A stretch of DNA of 61,830 nt from Paracoccaceae bacterium (GTDB lineage Bacteria; Pseudomonadota; Alphaproteobacteria; Rhodobacterales; Rhodobacteraceae). Location: contig JAGRMG010000126.1 of assembly GCA_020441385.1 (NCBI GenBank), forward strand, positions 1 through 61,830. Direction: 5' to 3'. The notes under the pieces are model-generated. The model searched no databases and had not been told where the DNA came from. It was given only the letters and a program-made list of their open reading frames with translations. Each line of letters opens with the position of its first letter. The stretch's first letter is position 1. Positions 7,216-15,649 of the stretch are shown here, one piece after another. A program made the translations under genes and the position numbers.

Positions 7216-8754
7216 ATGGCCGACGGCGACGACCTTCCCAGGATGGACTTCCCTCTCGACATTCCCTGCCTGAAGGCGGGCGCGATGGAAGGGCTGCACC
7301 CATTCCTTGCCGCGCCCGAACACCAGGCCAAGCTGGGCTTTCCCGGCGAACTGCTGCCCGACTGGAAGGAACGGGCGCTGGAAAAGATGGCCGAACTGGC
7401 CGAGAGGAACCGCGCCTTTCAGGTCTATCTGGATGCTTGCGTCAAATGCGGCGCCTGCACCGACAAGTGCCATTATTTCCTTGGCACCGGCGACCCCAAG
7501 AACATGCCGGTGGCGCGCCAGGACCTGCTGCGCAGTGTCTATCGGCGCTATTTCACCTTCGCCGGCAAGTATTTTCCGAAACTGGTGGGCGCGCGCGACC
7601 TGACCGAGGATGTGCTGCACGAATGGTATTCCTACTACCACCAGTGCAGTGAATGCCGCCGCTGTTCGGTGTTCTGCCCCTACGGCATCGACACCGCCGA
7701 GATCACCATGGCCGCGCGCGAGATCATGGACAGCGTCGGCATGGGCCAGAAATATTCCAACGAGATCATCGGCAAGGTCAAGGATATCGGCAACAACCTT
7801 GGCCTCAACCCCAAGGCGCTGCGCGCCACGCTTGAGGATCTGGAAGAGGATCTGGAGGACGAGACCGGCATCAGCGTGCGCCTGCCGCTGGACGAGAAGG
7901 GCGCCGATATCATGCTGATCACGCCCTCGGCGGATTTCTTCGCCGAACCGCATATCGACGGTCTGCTGGGCTATGCCAAGGTGTTCCACGAGGCCGGGGT
8001 CAGTTGGACACTGTCGTCCTATGCCTCCGAGGCGGCCAATTTCGGGCTGTTCATCGGCTCATACGAAAACATGCGCGAAATCGCGCTGCGCATCCGCAAG
8101 GCGGCGCAGGATCTGGGGGTGAAACGGATCGTCTTCGGCGAATGCGGCCATGCCTGGCGGGTGGCCTATTCCTTTCTCAACACGCTGGCCGGCCCGTTCG
8201 ATTTTCTCGACCAGAAATACCCGATTCCCCAGCATATCCTCGAATTCACCTGGGGCGAGATCCAGAAAGGCACGCTGCGGTTCGACAAGTCGAAGAACGA
8301 CCACATCCGCCTGACCTTCCACGACAGTTGCAACGTCGCGCGCGCCTCGCGCATGGGCGACGAGCCGGGCGGGCAGTTCGAGATTCCGCGCAACGTGATC
8401 CGCGCCGTGTGCAACAACTATTTCGACATGGACCGTGACACCACGCATGAAAGTACGCTGTGCTGCGGCGGCGGCGGCGGGCTTCTGACCGACGATCTGA
8501 TGGAGTTGCGCAAGAAGGGCGCCAGCCCGCGCATGGCCGCGTTGCAGCAGGTCAGCGAGGATCACGGCGTCACCCACATGGCGGCGATCTGCGCCATCTG
8601 CAAGACGCAGTTTTCCAAGGTCATGCCGGCCTTCGGCTATGAAATGGATTCGGTCCTGTCGGTGCATCAGCTGGTGTCCAGCGCGATCGTGCTGACCGGG
8701 CAGGAGACCGGCGACGATGAGGAAGGGGCGGACCCCCGGGGAGAGACAGCATGA
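7216..8754 (+). CDS. dsrK: HdrD-like iron-sulfur subunit DsrK
   Basis: A 512-residue cytoplasmic subunit of DsrMKJOP. Two [4Fe-4S] motifs are visible: C75-x2-C78-x2-C81-x3-C85 (CVKCGACTDKC) and C145-x2-C148-x2-C151-x3-C155 (CSECRRCSVFC). Heterodisulfide-reductase-type cysteine motifs follow, including FGECGHAWR, HDSCNVAR, LCCGGGGGLL and CAICKTQF, where a catalytic [4Fe-4S] centre acts on the DsrC disulfide. It starts three bases after dsrM and its stop overlaps the dsrL start as ATGA. Confidence 0.95.
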   Translation: MADGDDLPRMDFPLDIPCLKAGAMEGLHPFLAAPEHQAKLGFPGELLPDWKERALEKMAELAERNRAFQVYLDACVKCGACTDKCHYFLGTGDPKNMPVARQDLLRSVYRRYFTFAGKYFPKLVGARDLTEDVLHEWYSYYHQCSECRRCSVFCPYGIDTAEITMAAREIMDSVGMGQKYSNEIIGKVKDIGNNLGLNPKALRATLEDLEEDLEDETGISVRLPLDEKGADIMLITPSADFFAEPHIDGLLGYAKVFHEAGVSWTLSSYASEAANFGLFIGSYENMREIALRIRKAAQDLGVKRIVFGECGHAWRVAYSFLNTLAGPFDFLDQKYPIPQHILEFTWGEIQKGTLRFDKSKNDHIRLTFHDSCNVARASRMGDEPGGQFEIPRNVIRAVCNNYFDMDRDTTHESTLCCGGGGGLLTDDLMELRKKGASPRMAALQQVSEDHGVTHMAAICAICKTQFSKVMPAFGYEMDSVLSVHQLVSSAIVLTGQETGDDEEGADPRGETA

Positions 8755-10697
8755 AAGACATCGAAAGCACGGATCTGACATTCCGCCGGTTCGAGGAGGG
8801 CGAAACCGCCGCCGACTGGGATCTCGAGGAAAAGATATTCCAGGCCGACAAGTCCTACAAATGCCCGACCTATATCCACAAGACCCCGCCCTGCCAGGGA
8901 TCGTGCCCCTCGGGTCACGATATCCGCGGCTGGCTGGCGATCGCGCGCGGCATGGACAAGCCGCCCGCCGAAGACATGGCCTGGCAGGAATACGCCTTTC
9001 AGCGGATGGCCGCGGCCAACCCGTTCCCGGCCACCATGGGGCGGGTCTGCCCGGCCCCCTGCGAGGCCGGGTGCAGCCGCAACGAGGTGGACGATTACGT
9101 CGGCATCAACGCGGTGGAACAGTATGTCGGCGACTGGGCCAACCAGAACGGCGTGAGCCTGCCCGCCGCCGGGGCCGATACCGGCCGCAAGGTGGCGGTG
9201 ATCGGGGGCGGCCCCGCCGGCCTGTCGGCGGCCTATTTCCTGCGGCTCGACGGGCACGCGGTGTCGATCTTCGAGGCGCATGAGGAACTTGGCGGCATGA
9301 TGCGCTATGGCATCCCCGGCTACCGCACGCCGCGCGCCATGCTGGATGCCGAGATCGGGCGCATCGTGGCGCTTGGCGTGGATGTGCATCTGAACACCCG
9401 CGTCGGCACCGATGTCAGCGTCGAGGAACTGGAAGGCGCCTTCGATGCGATCTACTGGGCGATGGGGGCGCAGACGGGCCGCCCGCTGCCCGTTCCGGGC
9501 TGGGAGGGTACCGAAAACTGCATCAACGGCATCGAATTCCTCGACGCCTTCAACCAGGGCTATGTGCTGGGCACGGCGCAGAAGGTCGTCGTCGTCGGCG
9601 GTGGCGATACCTCGATCGACGTCGCATCGGTCGCCCGACGGCTGGGCCGGATCACCGCGGTCAAGCCCAGCGAGCATCCCGACGGTACGCTGATCGACTT
9701 TACCGGGCACGACGTGGCCTCGTCGCTGACCCGCGAGGGGATGCAGGCGACGCTCACCTCGCTGTTTCCGGTCGAGAAGATGACCGCGGCGGAACGCGAA
9801 CGCGCCGACGCGCTGCGCGAAGGCATCGACATTCGCGGCGGTGTCATGCCTCTCGAGGTGATCCGCAACGACAAGGGCCATGCCGTCGCGCTGAAGATGT
9901 GCGAATGCGACATGGACGGCATGAAGCCGGTGCCGCGCGAGGGCACCGAGTTCGAGATCGAATGCGACATCATCATCTCGGCCATCGGCCAGATGGGCGA
10001 TTTCGCGGGGCTGGAGGAAATGGACGGCGGGCGCGGTTTCATCGACGCCTCGCCGACCTATCAGGTCAAGGGCCGCGAAAAGCACTTTGCCGGCGGCGAC
10101 ATCCTGCGCCCGCACCTGCTGACCACCGCCATAGGCCACGGCCGGATCGGGGCGCAGGTGATCGGCGATTTCCTCGACGACGGGGCGGTGGCGAAACGGC
10201 CCCGGGTGGACGTGCATCATTTCAACCTGCTGGAGGAACTGCACCGGCGCGGCAAGGATCCGGCGGCCTACGATCACACCCAGGGCCGTGGCACCGATGC
10301 CGCCCCCTTCGCGGTACACAATTACGACGACCGTTCGGCCGGGCAGATCATCCCGCATACCGAATTGTTCAAGGGGCATTTCAAGTATGTGCCGCGCGAA
10401 CAGCGCGAAGAGGTTCACATCGAGGGCGACGCGGTGCTGGGCAATTTCGAGGAACGCATCATCGGCTTCAGCGAGGAACAGGCAAAGAAGGAAGGCGAAC
10501 GCTGCATGTCCTGCGGCCTGTGTTTCGAATGCGACAATTGCGTGATCTTCTGCCCGCAGGACGCGGTGTTCCGCATCAAGAAATCCGAACGCACGGTGGG
10601 CCGCTATGTCGATACCGACTATACCCGCTGCATCGGCTGCCATATCTGCGCCGATGTCTGCCCCACCGGCTATATCAAGATGGGGCTGGGGGAATAG
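8751..10697 (+). CDS. dsrL: NAD(P)H:acceptor oxidoreductase DsrL
   Basis: A 648-residue iron-sulfur flavoprotein of the GltD-like group. An N-terminal cluster domain carries C38, C48, C52 and CPAPCEAGC (C100-C108). An FAD fold follows at G152-G157 (VIGGGPAGLSA) and a nucleotide fold at VVVVGGGDTSID. A C-terminal ferredoxin carries CMSCGLCFECDNC and CIGCHICADVC. DsrL couples DsrAB-catalysed sulfur oxidation to reduction of NAD+. It is essential in Allochromatium, and this form supports the oxidative direction. Starts inside the dsrK stop. Confidence 0.95.
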   Translation: MKDIESTDLTFRRFEEGETAADWDLEEKIFQADKSYKCPTYIHKTPPCQGSCPSGHDIRGWLAIARGMDKPPAEDMAWQEYAFQRMAAANPFPATMGRVCPAPCEAGCSRNEVDDYVGINAVEQYVGDWANQNGVSLPAAGADTGRKVAVIGGGPAGLSAAYFLRLDGHAVSIFEAHEELGGMMRYGIPGYRTPRAMLDAEIGRIVALGVDVHLNTRVGTDVSVEELEGAFDAIYWAMGAQTGRPLPVPGWEGTENCINGIEFLDAFNQGYVLGTAQKVVVVGGGDTSIDVASVARRLGRITAVKPSEHPDGTLIDFTGHDVASSLTREGMQATLTSLFPVEKMTAAERERADALREGIDIRGGVMPLEVIRNDKGHAVALKMCECDMDGMKPVPREGTEFEIECDIIISAIGQMGDFAGLEEMDGGRGFIDASPTYQVKGREKHFAGGDILRPHLLTTAIGHGRIGAQVIGDFLDDGAVAKRPRVDVHHFNLLEELHRRGKDPAAYDHTQGRGTDAAPFAVHNYDDRSAGQIIPHTELFKGHFKYVPREQREEVHIEGDAVLGNFEERIIGFSEEQAKKEGERCMSCGLCFECDNCVIFCPQDAVFRIKKSERTVGRYVDTDYTRCIGCHICADVCPTGYIKMGLGE

Positions 10698-10699
10698 TC

Positions 10700-11188
10700 A
10701 TGCGGTGGCTGGTTCTCATCGTCGGGCTGTCGCTGGCCTGGGCCGGCGCGCTCGCCGCCGGGGACCGCTCGCCGCTGTGGCCGGACATTCCCGCCGCCAC
10801 CGGCGCGCCCCATCCCGAGGGCAATGCCTACTGGCGCGCCAACCACATGGATCTGATGCGCCACGACCGGAACCTGACCGTGCACGAGGGCGACCGGAAG
10901 ATCGCGGCCAGCCTCAAGCAATGCTTCGACTGCCACACAGCCCGCGATGACCGGGGCCAGGTCGTCACATATGCCGACAAGGGCCATTTCTGCCGGTCGT
11001 GCCATGATTACGCCGCCGTCCGGGTCGATTGCTTTTCCTGCCACCGCTCCACCCCCGAAGGCGTGGACGAAACCGCCGCCCAGGCCAATGCCCTTCCGCC
11101 CGTGCGGCTTGGCGGGGGCGAGGCGGGCAGCATCCTCGCCTGGCTGAAGCGGGCCGGCCCGGCGCCGCGGCCGGAGGGCGGGCAATGA
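10700..11188 (+). CDS. dsrJ: Periplasmic triheme cytochrome c DsrJ
   Basis: A 162-residue protein with an N-terminal hydrophobic segment (residues 3-20) acting as signal or anchor. It has three CxxCH motifs: C75/C78/H79, C98/C101/H102 and C111/C114/H115. ATG 10700 lies three bases after the dsrL stop. These six cysteines are the only ones in the protein. In Allochromatium DsrJ an extra cysteine is proposed as an axial heme ligand; here the position I align with it, 11 residues before H49 in WRANHM, is H38. The last codons overlap dsrO as ATGA. Confidence 0.92.
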   Translation: MRWLVLIVGLSLAWAGALAAGDRSPLWPDIPAATGAPHPEGNAYWRANHMDLMRHDRNLTVHEGDRKIAASLKQCFDCHTARDDRGQVVTYADKGHFCRSCHDYAAVRVDCFSCHRSTPEGVDETAAQANALPPVRLGGGEAGSILAWLKRAGPAPRPEGGQ

Positions 11189-11943
11189 GTTGCGGCAAAT
11201 CCAGGCTGCGCGGAAAGGGCGCCGATATCAGCCGCCGCGATTTCCTGCGCAGCGGCGCGGCGGTCGCCTCGGCCACGCTGGCCCCCGGCGTGACGCTGAT
11301 CGCCTTCGGCGGATCGCCAGCCGAGGCCCGCGCGTCGGCCGGCAACCGCTGGGGCCTTCTGATCGACGCCAACAGGTGCGATGCCGGCTGTTCGGCCTGC
11401 GTGACCGCCTGTGCGGACGAAAACGGCTGGGCCGGAAACGGCGATCCCGCCACCGACGCGCAATGGATCCGCAAGGTCACGCTGCGAAACACGACAACCG
11501 GGCACGAGACCTCGATGCCGGTGATGTGCCAGCATTGCGCGGAACCGCCCTGCGTCGATGTCTGCCCCACCGGCGCCAGTTTCAAACGCGCCGACGGCAT
11601 CGTGCTGGTGGACAAGCATATCTGCATCGGCTGCCGTTATTGCATGATGGCCTGCCCGTTCAAGGCGCGCTCTTTCGTGCATGAACCGGTCGTGAACCAG
11701 AAGACCCACGCGCCGCGCGGCCAGGGCACGGTGGAAAGCTGCACGCTTTGCGTTCACCGGGTCGATGCCGGCGGCACGCCCGCCTGTGTCGAGGCCTGCG
11801 CCGCCACCGGCCATGGCGCCATCATCTTCGGCGACCTGAAAGACCCCGAAAGCGAGATTTCGAGACGGCTGGCCGAATATCCGTCGGCGGCGCTGCGGCC
11901 CGATCTCGATCTGAATCCGGGTGTCCGATATTCGAATCTGTGA
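11185..11943 (+). CDS. dsrO: Periplasmic ferredoxin subunit DsrO
   Basis: A 252-residue exported iron-sulfur protein. A twin-arginine signal is visible at residues 16-40 (SRRDFLRSGAA). Four [4Fe-4S] cysteine groups follow, such as CDAGCSACVTAC, CQHCAEPPCVDVC, CIGCRYCMMAC and CTLCVHR with a partner CVEAC. It resembles HybA/NrfC-type electron carriers and should dock on DsrP on the periplasmic side. The ATG overlaps the dsrJ stop; the upstream open frame lies inside dsrJ. Confidence 0.94.
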   Translation: MSCGKSRLRGKGADISRRDFLRSGAAVASATLAPGVTLIAFGGSPAEARASAGNRWGLLIDANRCDAGCSACVTACADENGWAGNGDPATDAQWIRKVTLRNTTTGHETSMPVMCQHCAEPPCVDVCPTGASFKRADGIVLVDKHICIGCRYCMMACPFKARSFVHEPVVNQKTHAPRGQGTVESCTLCVHRVDAGGTPACVEACAATGHGAIIFGDLKDPESEISRRLAEYPSAALRPDLDLNPGVRYSNL

Positions 11944-11954
11944 GAGGGCCGGGC

Positions 11955-13157
11955 ATGGACCGCACGATCTACCGCGAAATCAAGGCCACGCCGCAGGTCT
12001 GGCAGGTCGCGTTCCTGCTGGGGGCGATGATCGTGGCGGCGCTGGCGACGGTGGTCTATGTCGAACATCACGGCCACATCGTCACCGGCATGACCAACCA
12101 GATCGTCTGGGGCCTGCCGCATGTCTTCGCGATCTTCCTGATCGTGGCCGCGTCGGGCGCGCTCAACGTGGCGTCCATGGCATCGGTTTTCGGCAAGGAC
12201 CACGCCAAGCCGCTGGCCCGCCTGTCGGGCGTTCTGGCCATCGCGCTGCTGGCCGGAGGGCTGGCGGTCCTGGTGCTCGATCTGGGCCGGCCCGACCGGC
12301 TTCTGGTGGCGATGACCACCTACAATTTCAGTTCGATCTTTGCCTGGAACGTCATCCTCTATACCGGCTTCATGGCCATTGTCGCGGTCTATCTGTTCAC
12401 CCAGATGGCGCGGGGCGCGCCGGCGCTCTTCGTCGGGCCGATGGGCATGCTGGCCTTCCTGTGGCGGCTGGCATTGACCACCGGGACCGGGTCGATCTTC
12501 GGCTGGCTGGTGGCGCGGCCTGGCTATGACGCGGCGATCATGGCGCCCCTGTTCATCGCCATGTCGTTCTCGCTTGGCCTGGCGGTGTTCATCCTGGTGC
12601 TGAGCGCGCTGTGCCGCCTCGGCGATCGGCCGCTGGGGGGGCTCTTGATGCAGAAATTCGCCCGCCTGCTGGCGATCTTTGCCGCCGTGGTGCTGTATTT
12701 CACCGCCATCCAGCATCTCACCAGCCTCTACGCCGCCGAACATGCGGGGTTCGAGCGGTTCATCCTGGCAACGGGGGGCATCTATACCTGGCTGTTCTGG
12801 GTCGGGCAGGTGGGTCTGGGCGGAGCGCTGCCGATGCTGCTGATCTGGCATCCCTCGACCGCAAGAGCACCCTCGACCCCGATCCTGGCCTCGCTTCTGG
12901 TGGTGCTGGGCGGGCTGGCGCAACTCTATGTCATCGTGATCGGCGGGCAGGCCTACCCGATGCCGCTGTTTCCCGGCCACGTCGTTTTCAGCGGGTTCGG
13001 CGACGGAACCGTGGCCGCCTATGCGCCGCGATGGCCGGAACTGGCGCTGGGCCTCGGCGGGGTGGCCGTCGCGCTCCTGGCGACCGGGCTTGGCGCCAAG
13101 GTGCTGCGCATCCTGCCGACCAACCTTTCGGATGCCAACCTCGGATCGCGGGGCTGA
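11955..13157 (+). CDS. dsrP: NrfD-like membrane subunit DsrP
   Basis: A 400-residue polytopic membrane protein with about ten hydrophobic helices, of the NrfD/PsrC family. DsrP contacts the quinone pool and exchanges electrons with DsrO and DsrJ. ATG 11955 (MDRTIYREIKATPQVWQ) follows GAGAGGGCCGGGC, 11 bases after dsrO. The upstream open frame is inside dsrO in another phase and is ignored. Confidence 0.94.
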   Translation: MDRTIYREIKATPQVWQVAFLLGAMIVAALATVVYVEHHGHIVTGMTNQIVWGLPHVFAIFLIVAASGALNVASMASVFGKDHAKPLARLSGVLAIALLAGGLAVLVLDLGRPDRLLVAMTTYNFSSIFAWNVILYTGFMAIVAVYLFTQMARGAPALFVGPMGMLAFLWRLALTTGTGSIFGWLVARPGYDAAIMAPLFIAMSFSLGLAVFILVLSALCRLGDRPLGGLLMQKFARLLAIFAAVVLYFTAIQHLTSLYAAEHAGFERFILATGGIYTWLFWVGQVGLGGALPMLLIWHPSTARAPSTPILASLLVVLGGLAQLYVIVIGGQAYPMPLFPGHVVFSGFGDGTVAAYAPRWPELALGLGGVAVALLATGLGAKVLRILPTNLSDANLGSRG

Positions 13158-13165
13158 GGCGGGAC

Positions 13166-14575
13166 ATGCCCGCCTGTCCAAGGTTCATGATCTCGGCGGC
13201 GCACAAGTCGTCGGGCAAGACCGTGGTCTCCACCGGTCTGGCCGCCGCCTTCCGCGCGGCCGGAGACGATATCCGCACCTTCAAGAAGGGCCCCGACTAC
13301 ATCGACCCGATGTGGCTGGCCGCGGCCTCGGGGCGGCCCTGCTACAACCTCGATTTCAACACCATGACGCGCCAGAGCATCGCGCCCTTCCTCGCGGCCC
13401 GCGCCGGGACAGGGCCCGGCACGCTGTCGCTGGTGGAGGCCAACAAGGGCCTTCATGACGGCGTCTGCGCCGACGGATCGGACAGCAATGCCGAACTGGC
13501 CAAGCTTCTCGGTCTGCCGGTGGTGCTGGTGATCGACACGCTGGGCATGACGCGGGGCATCGCCCCGCTGCTGACCGGTTACACCGCCTTCGATCACGAC
13601 GTGAACATCGCCGGGGTGATCCTCAACCGGGTCGGCGGGGCGCGCCACGAGGGCAAGCTGCGCCGGGCGGTCGAAACCTATTCGGACATTCCCGTGATCG
13701 GCAGCGTCTGGCGCGCCGCGCGGCTCGATATCGGAGAGCGGCACCTTGGCCTGACCACACCCGCGGAATCGCAAGGGATCGCGAAGATGATCGCCGGGTT
13801 CGCCGACATCCTCGCGCAATCGGTGGATCTCGGCCGGTTGCGCCGCATCGCCGCGACGGCGCCGGCGCTGGATGCCCCCGCCGCGCAGCCCCCCCGCCCG
13901 CCGAGATGGCCGGGCCTCAAGATCGGCATCCTTCGCGACGCCGCTTTCGGGTTCTATTACCCCGACGATCTCGAGGCGATGGAGGCCGAAGGTGCGCAGC
14001 TGATCCCGATCGACGCGACGCGCGACAGCGCATTGCCGCGCCTCGACGGGTTGTTCATCGGCGGCGGCTTTCCGGAAATGCGGATGCGGCAATTGTCGGA
14101 CAACGCCGCCCTGCGCGCCGCGATCGGCGATGCGCTGAGGGCCGGCCTTCCATGCCATGCCGAATGCGGCGGGCTGATGTATCTGTGCGAAAGCCTGTCA
14201 TGGAACGGCACGACCCTGCCCATGGTCGGGCTGATCCCGGGCCGGGCGAGGATGCACGACCGCCCGCAGGGGCGGGGATACGTGGAATTCACCAGCACGG
14301 CGGATTGCCCGTGGCAGGTCGGGCATGGTCCCGTGAAGGCGCACGAGTTCCATTATGCCAGTATCGAGGGATTGCCCGAGGACACGGTATTCGCACGCGA
14401 CATGCGGCGTGGCAGCGGCATCGACGGGCGCCGCGACGGCATCGTCAGCCACAACACCGTGGCCGGGTTCTGCCACCTGCGCAATACCGCCGGCACACCC
14501 TGGGTTCCGGCCTTCCTCGACTTCGTCGCACGGGCCGGCACCGGCCATGCGCAGCGCCGCCGGCAAAACCTCTGA
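13166..14575 (+). CDS. dsrN: Siroheme amidase DsrN (cobyrinate diamide synthase family)
   Basis: A 469-residue glutamine amidotransferase related to CbiA/CobB. The N-terminal ATP domain has a P-loop-like HKSSGKTVVSTGL (K18). The C-terminal class I amidotransferase domain has the nucleophile in LPCHAECGGLMYL and a later HEFHY segment. In the dsr context it is thought to amidate siroheme to the siroamide form used by DsrAB. It follows dsrP by eight bases and is the last gene of the operon. Its TGA lies in the loop of the first palindrome of the element at 14564-14608. Confidence 0.93.
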   Translation: MPACPRFMISAAHKSSGKTVVSTGLAAAFRAAGDDIRTFKKGPDYIDPMWLAAASGRPCYNLDFNTMTRQSIAPFLAARAGTGPGTLSLVEANKGLHDGVCADGSDSNAELAKLLGLPVVLVIDTLGMTRGIAPLLTGYTAFDHDVNIAGVILNRVGGARHEGKLRRAVETYSDIPVIGSVWRAARLDIGERHLGLTTPAESQGIAKMIAGFADILAQSVDLGRLRRIAATAPALDAPAAQPPRPPRWPGLKIGILRDAAFGFYYPDDLEAMEAEGAQLIPIDATRDSALPRLDGLFIGGGFPEMRMRQLSDNAALRAAIGDALRAGLPCHAECGGLMYLCESLSWNGTTLPMVGLIPGRARMHDRPQGRGYVEFTSTADCPWQVGHGPVKAHEFHYASIEGLPEDTVFARDMRRGSGIDGRRDGIVSHNTVAGFCHLRNTAGTPWVPAFLDFVARAGTGHAQRRRQNL

Positions 14576-14608
14576 CGAGGTTTTGTCCACGGAATTTCGC
14601 GAAATTCC
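14564..14608. repeat. Double palindrome between dsrN and tusA
   Basis: Two dyads occur back to back. The first is CAAAACCTC-TGAC-GAGGTTTTG (9-bp stem, 14564-14585). The second is the perfect palindrome GGAATTTCGCGAAATTCC (14591-14608). The genes converge here, so it may act as a bidirectional terminator, although no long T-run follows. The same architecture with different arm sequences is at 23953-23998 and, in extended form, at 36740-36809. Confidence 0.75.
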
Positions 14609-14644
14609 GGTCACCGGCAGGCGGGGTGACGGACGGGGCCGGAC

Positions 14645-14869
14645 TCAGCTGCGCCTGATCGCGAAGGTGAAGACGCCATTGTCGGTGCCCGAACTCAGCA
14701 GTTCGTTGCCGGTCTGGGAGCAGAAGGCGGCGAAGTCGGCGACCGAACCGGGATCGGTGGCGCGAATGTTCAGCACGTCGCCGGCGGCCATGCCTTTCAG
14801 CGCCTTCTTCGCCTTGATGATCGGCAGGGGGCAGTTCAGACCCTCGGCATTCAGGGTTTCTTCGGCCAT
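14645..14869 (-). CDS. tusA: Sulfur carrier protein TusA
   Basis: A 74-residue SirA/TusA-family protein with the signature C13-P-L-P (GLNCPLPIIKAKKAL), where C13 carries persulfide. In dsr-type sulfur oxidisers TusA accepts sulfur from rhodanese or DsrE2 and hands it to DsrEFH. It is encoded with dsrE2 upstream on the same strand, separated by 39 bases that contain an AAGGAAGAACGCG ribosome site. The product ends TFAIRRS. Confidence 0.95.
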   Translation of the reverse strand: MAEETLNAEGLNCPLPIIKAKKALKGMAAGDVLNIRATDPGSVADFAAFCSQTGNELLSSGTDNGVFTFAIRRS

Positions 14870-14908
14870 TCGCGTTCTTCCTTTTTTCGTTGGGTTCCGG
14901 GCTGGGGT

Positions 14909-15412
14909 TCAGATGAACAGGTTGATGTCGGATTTCAGCGCGCTTTCCATGTAGGTCGCGGCACCGCCCAGTTCGATCCCGTCGATCATGTCGTCGAGCG
15001 AGTATTCGAACAGATCCATCGTCATCTGGCAGGCGATCAGGCGCACCTCGAGTTCGACCGCCGCGTCGCGCAGGTCTTCGAGCGAGGCAACGCCCTTCCT
15101 GGCCATCAGGTTCTTCATCATCTTGCCGGCCATCGACCCGACGCCGGGCAGCATCGAGACCATGTTGGGCATGGCCACATGCCCGCCCATCATCGGCATT
15201 TCCATTGCCGCGTTGCCCAGCGGGGTGAATTTCGGGTTCATGTCCTTCTTCAGCAGCGGCAAACCGTAGAAGGTGAAGAACAGCGTGACATCCACATCCA
15301 TCGCCGCCGCGGTGGTGGCCAGGATGAAGGGGGGATAGGCCCAGTCGAGCGATCCCTTGGTGACGATGATCGACATGCTCTTGGCATTCTCGAGATTGGC
15401 ATTGTCCAGCAT
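14909..15412 (-). CDS. dsrE2: DsrE2-family sulfurtransferase
   Basis: A 167-residue DsrE/F-like protein. The probable persulfide cysteine is C128 (LIACQMTMD). A methionine- and glycine-rich insert (AMEMPMMGGHVAMPNM, residues 69-84) is typical of DsrE2 and may form a membrane-associated region. ATG 15412 is preceded by GGGAGG six bases away; the longer frame starting at 15433 lacks a ribosome site. It forms an operon with tusA. DsrE2 and TusA are usually linked in sulfur oxidisers and move sulfane sulfur in the cytoplasm. Confidence 0.88.
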   Translation of the reverse strand: MLDNANLENAKSMSIIVTKGSLDWAYPPFILATTAAAMDVDVTLFFTFYGLPLLKKDMNPKFTPLGNAAMEMPMMGGHVAMPNMVSMLPGVGSMAGKMMKNLMARKGVASLEDLRDAAVELEVRLIACQMTMDLFEYSLDDMIDGIELGGAATYMESALKSDINLFI

Positions 15413-15447
15413 GAGTTCCCTCCCAAGGCGCAAGGCGCCGAAACTTC

Positions 15448-15467
15448 ATATTAGCATAATTGAATAT
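15448..15467. promoter_or_regulatory. Putative operator, inverted repeat ATATT-N10-AATAT
   Basis: A perfect 5-base inverted repeat with a 10-base spacer in the gap between dsrE2 and the YeeE/YedE gene. It covers the -10 of the dsrE2-tusA promoter and also touches TATAGT (15465-15470) on the other strand, so one bound repressor could control both directions. The inner form ATTA-N8-GAAT differs by one base from ATTC-N8-GAAT, recalled for SqrR-type repressors. It matches sites at 2349 and 17929. Confidence 0.5.
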
Positions 15468-15482
15468 AGTTCCGTCGGTCAA
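15453..15482 (-). promoter_or_regulatory. Predicted sigma-70-type promoter of dsrE2-tusA
   Basis: On the minus strand TTGACC (15482-15477) and TATGCT (15458-15453) are separated by 18 bases, about 40 bases before the dsrE2 ATG. The -10 lies within the inverted repeat at 15448-15467. Confidence 0.45.
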
Positions 15483-15649
15483 GAGAGCATTGCCGAAAGC
15501 ATCGCGGGGCAGCGCCGGGGCTTGGCATTGATTTCCCCGGGACGGTGGGAAGCGGAAGATTTCGCAAGACGCGATACGCACATATGTTAATACTTGATTG
15601 TGAGGCCCCGGGCCGGGACCGGGAACACAGAGTAACGGGGGGCGCCGGC

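Noticed and set aside
8667-10643. A 658-codon minus-strand open frame opposite dsrL
   Set aside because: Mirror frame of dsrL with no recognisable motif; high-GC codon bias removes stops on the opposite strand.
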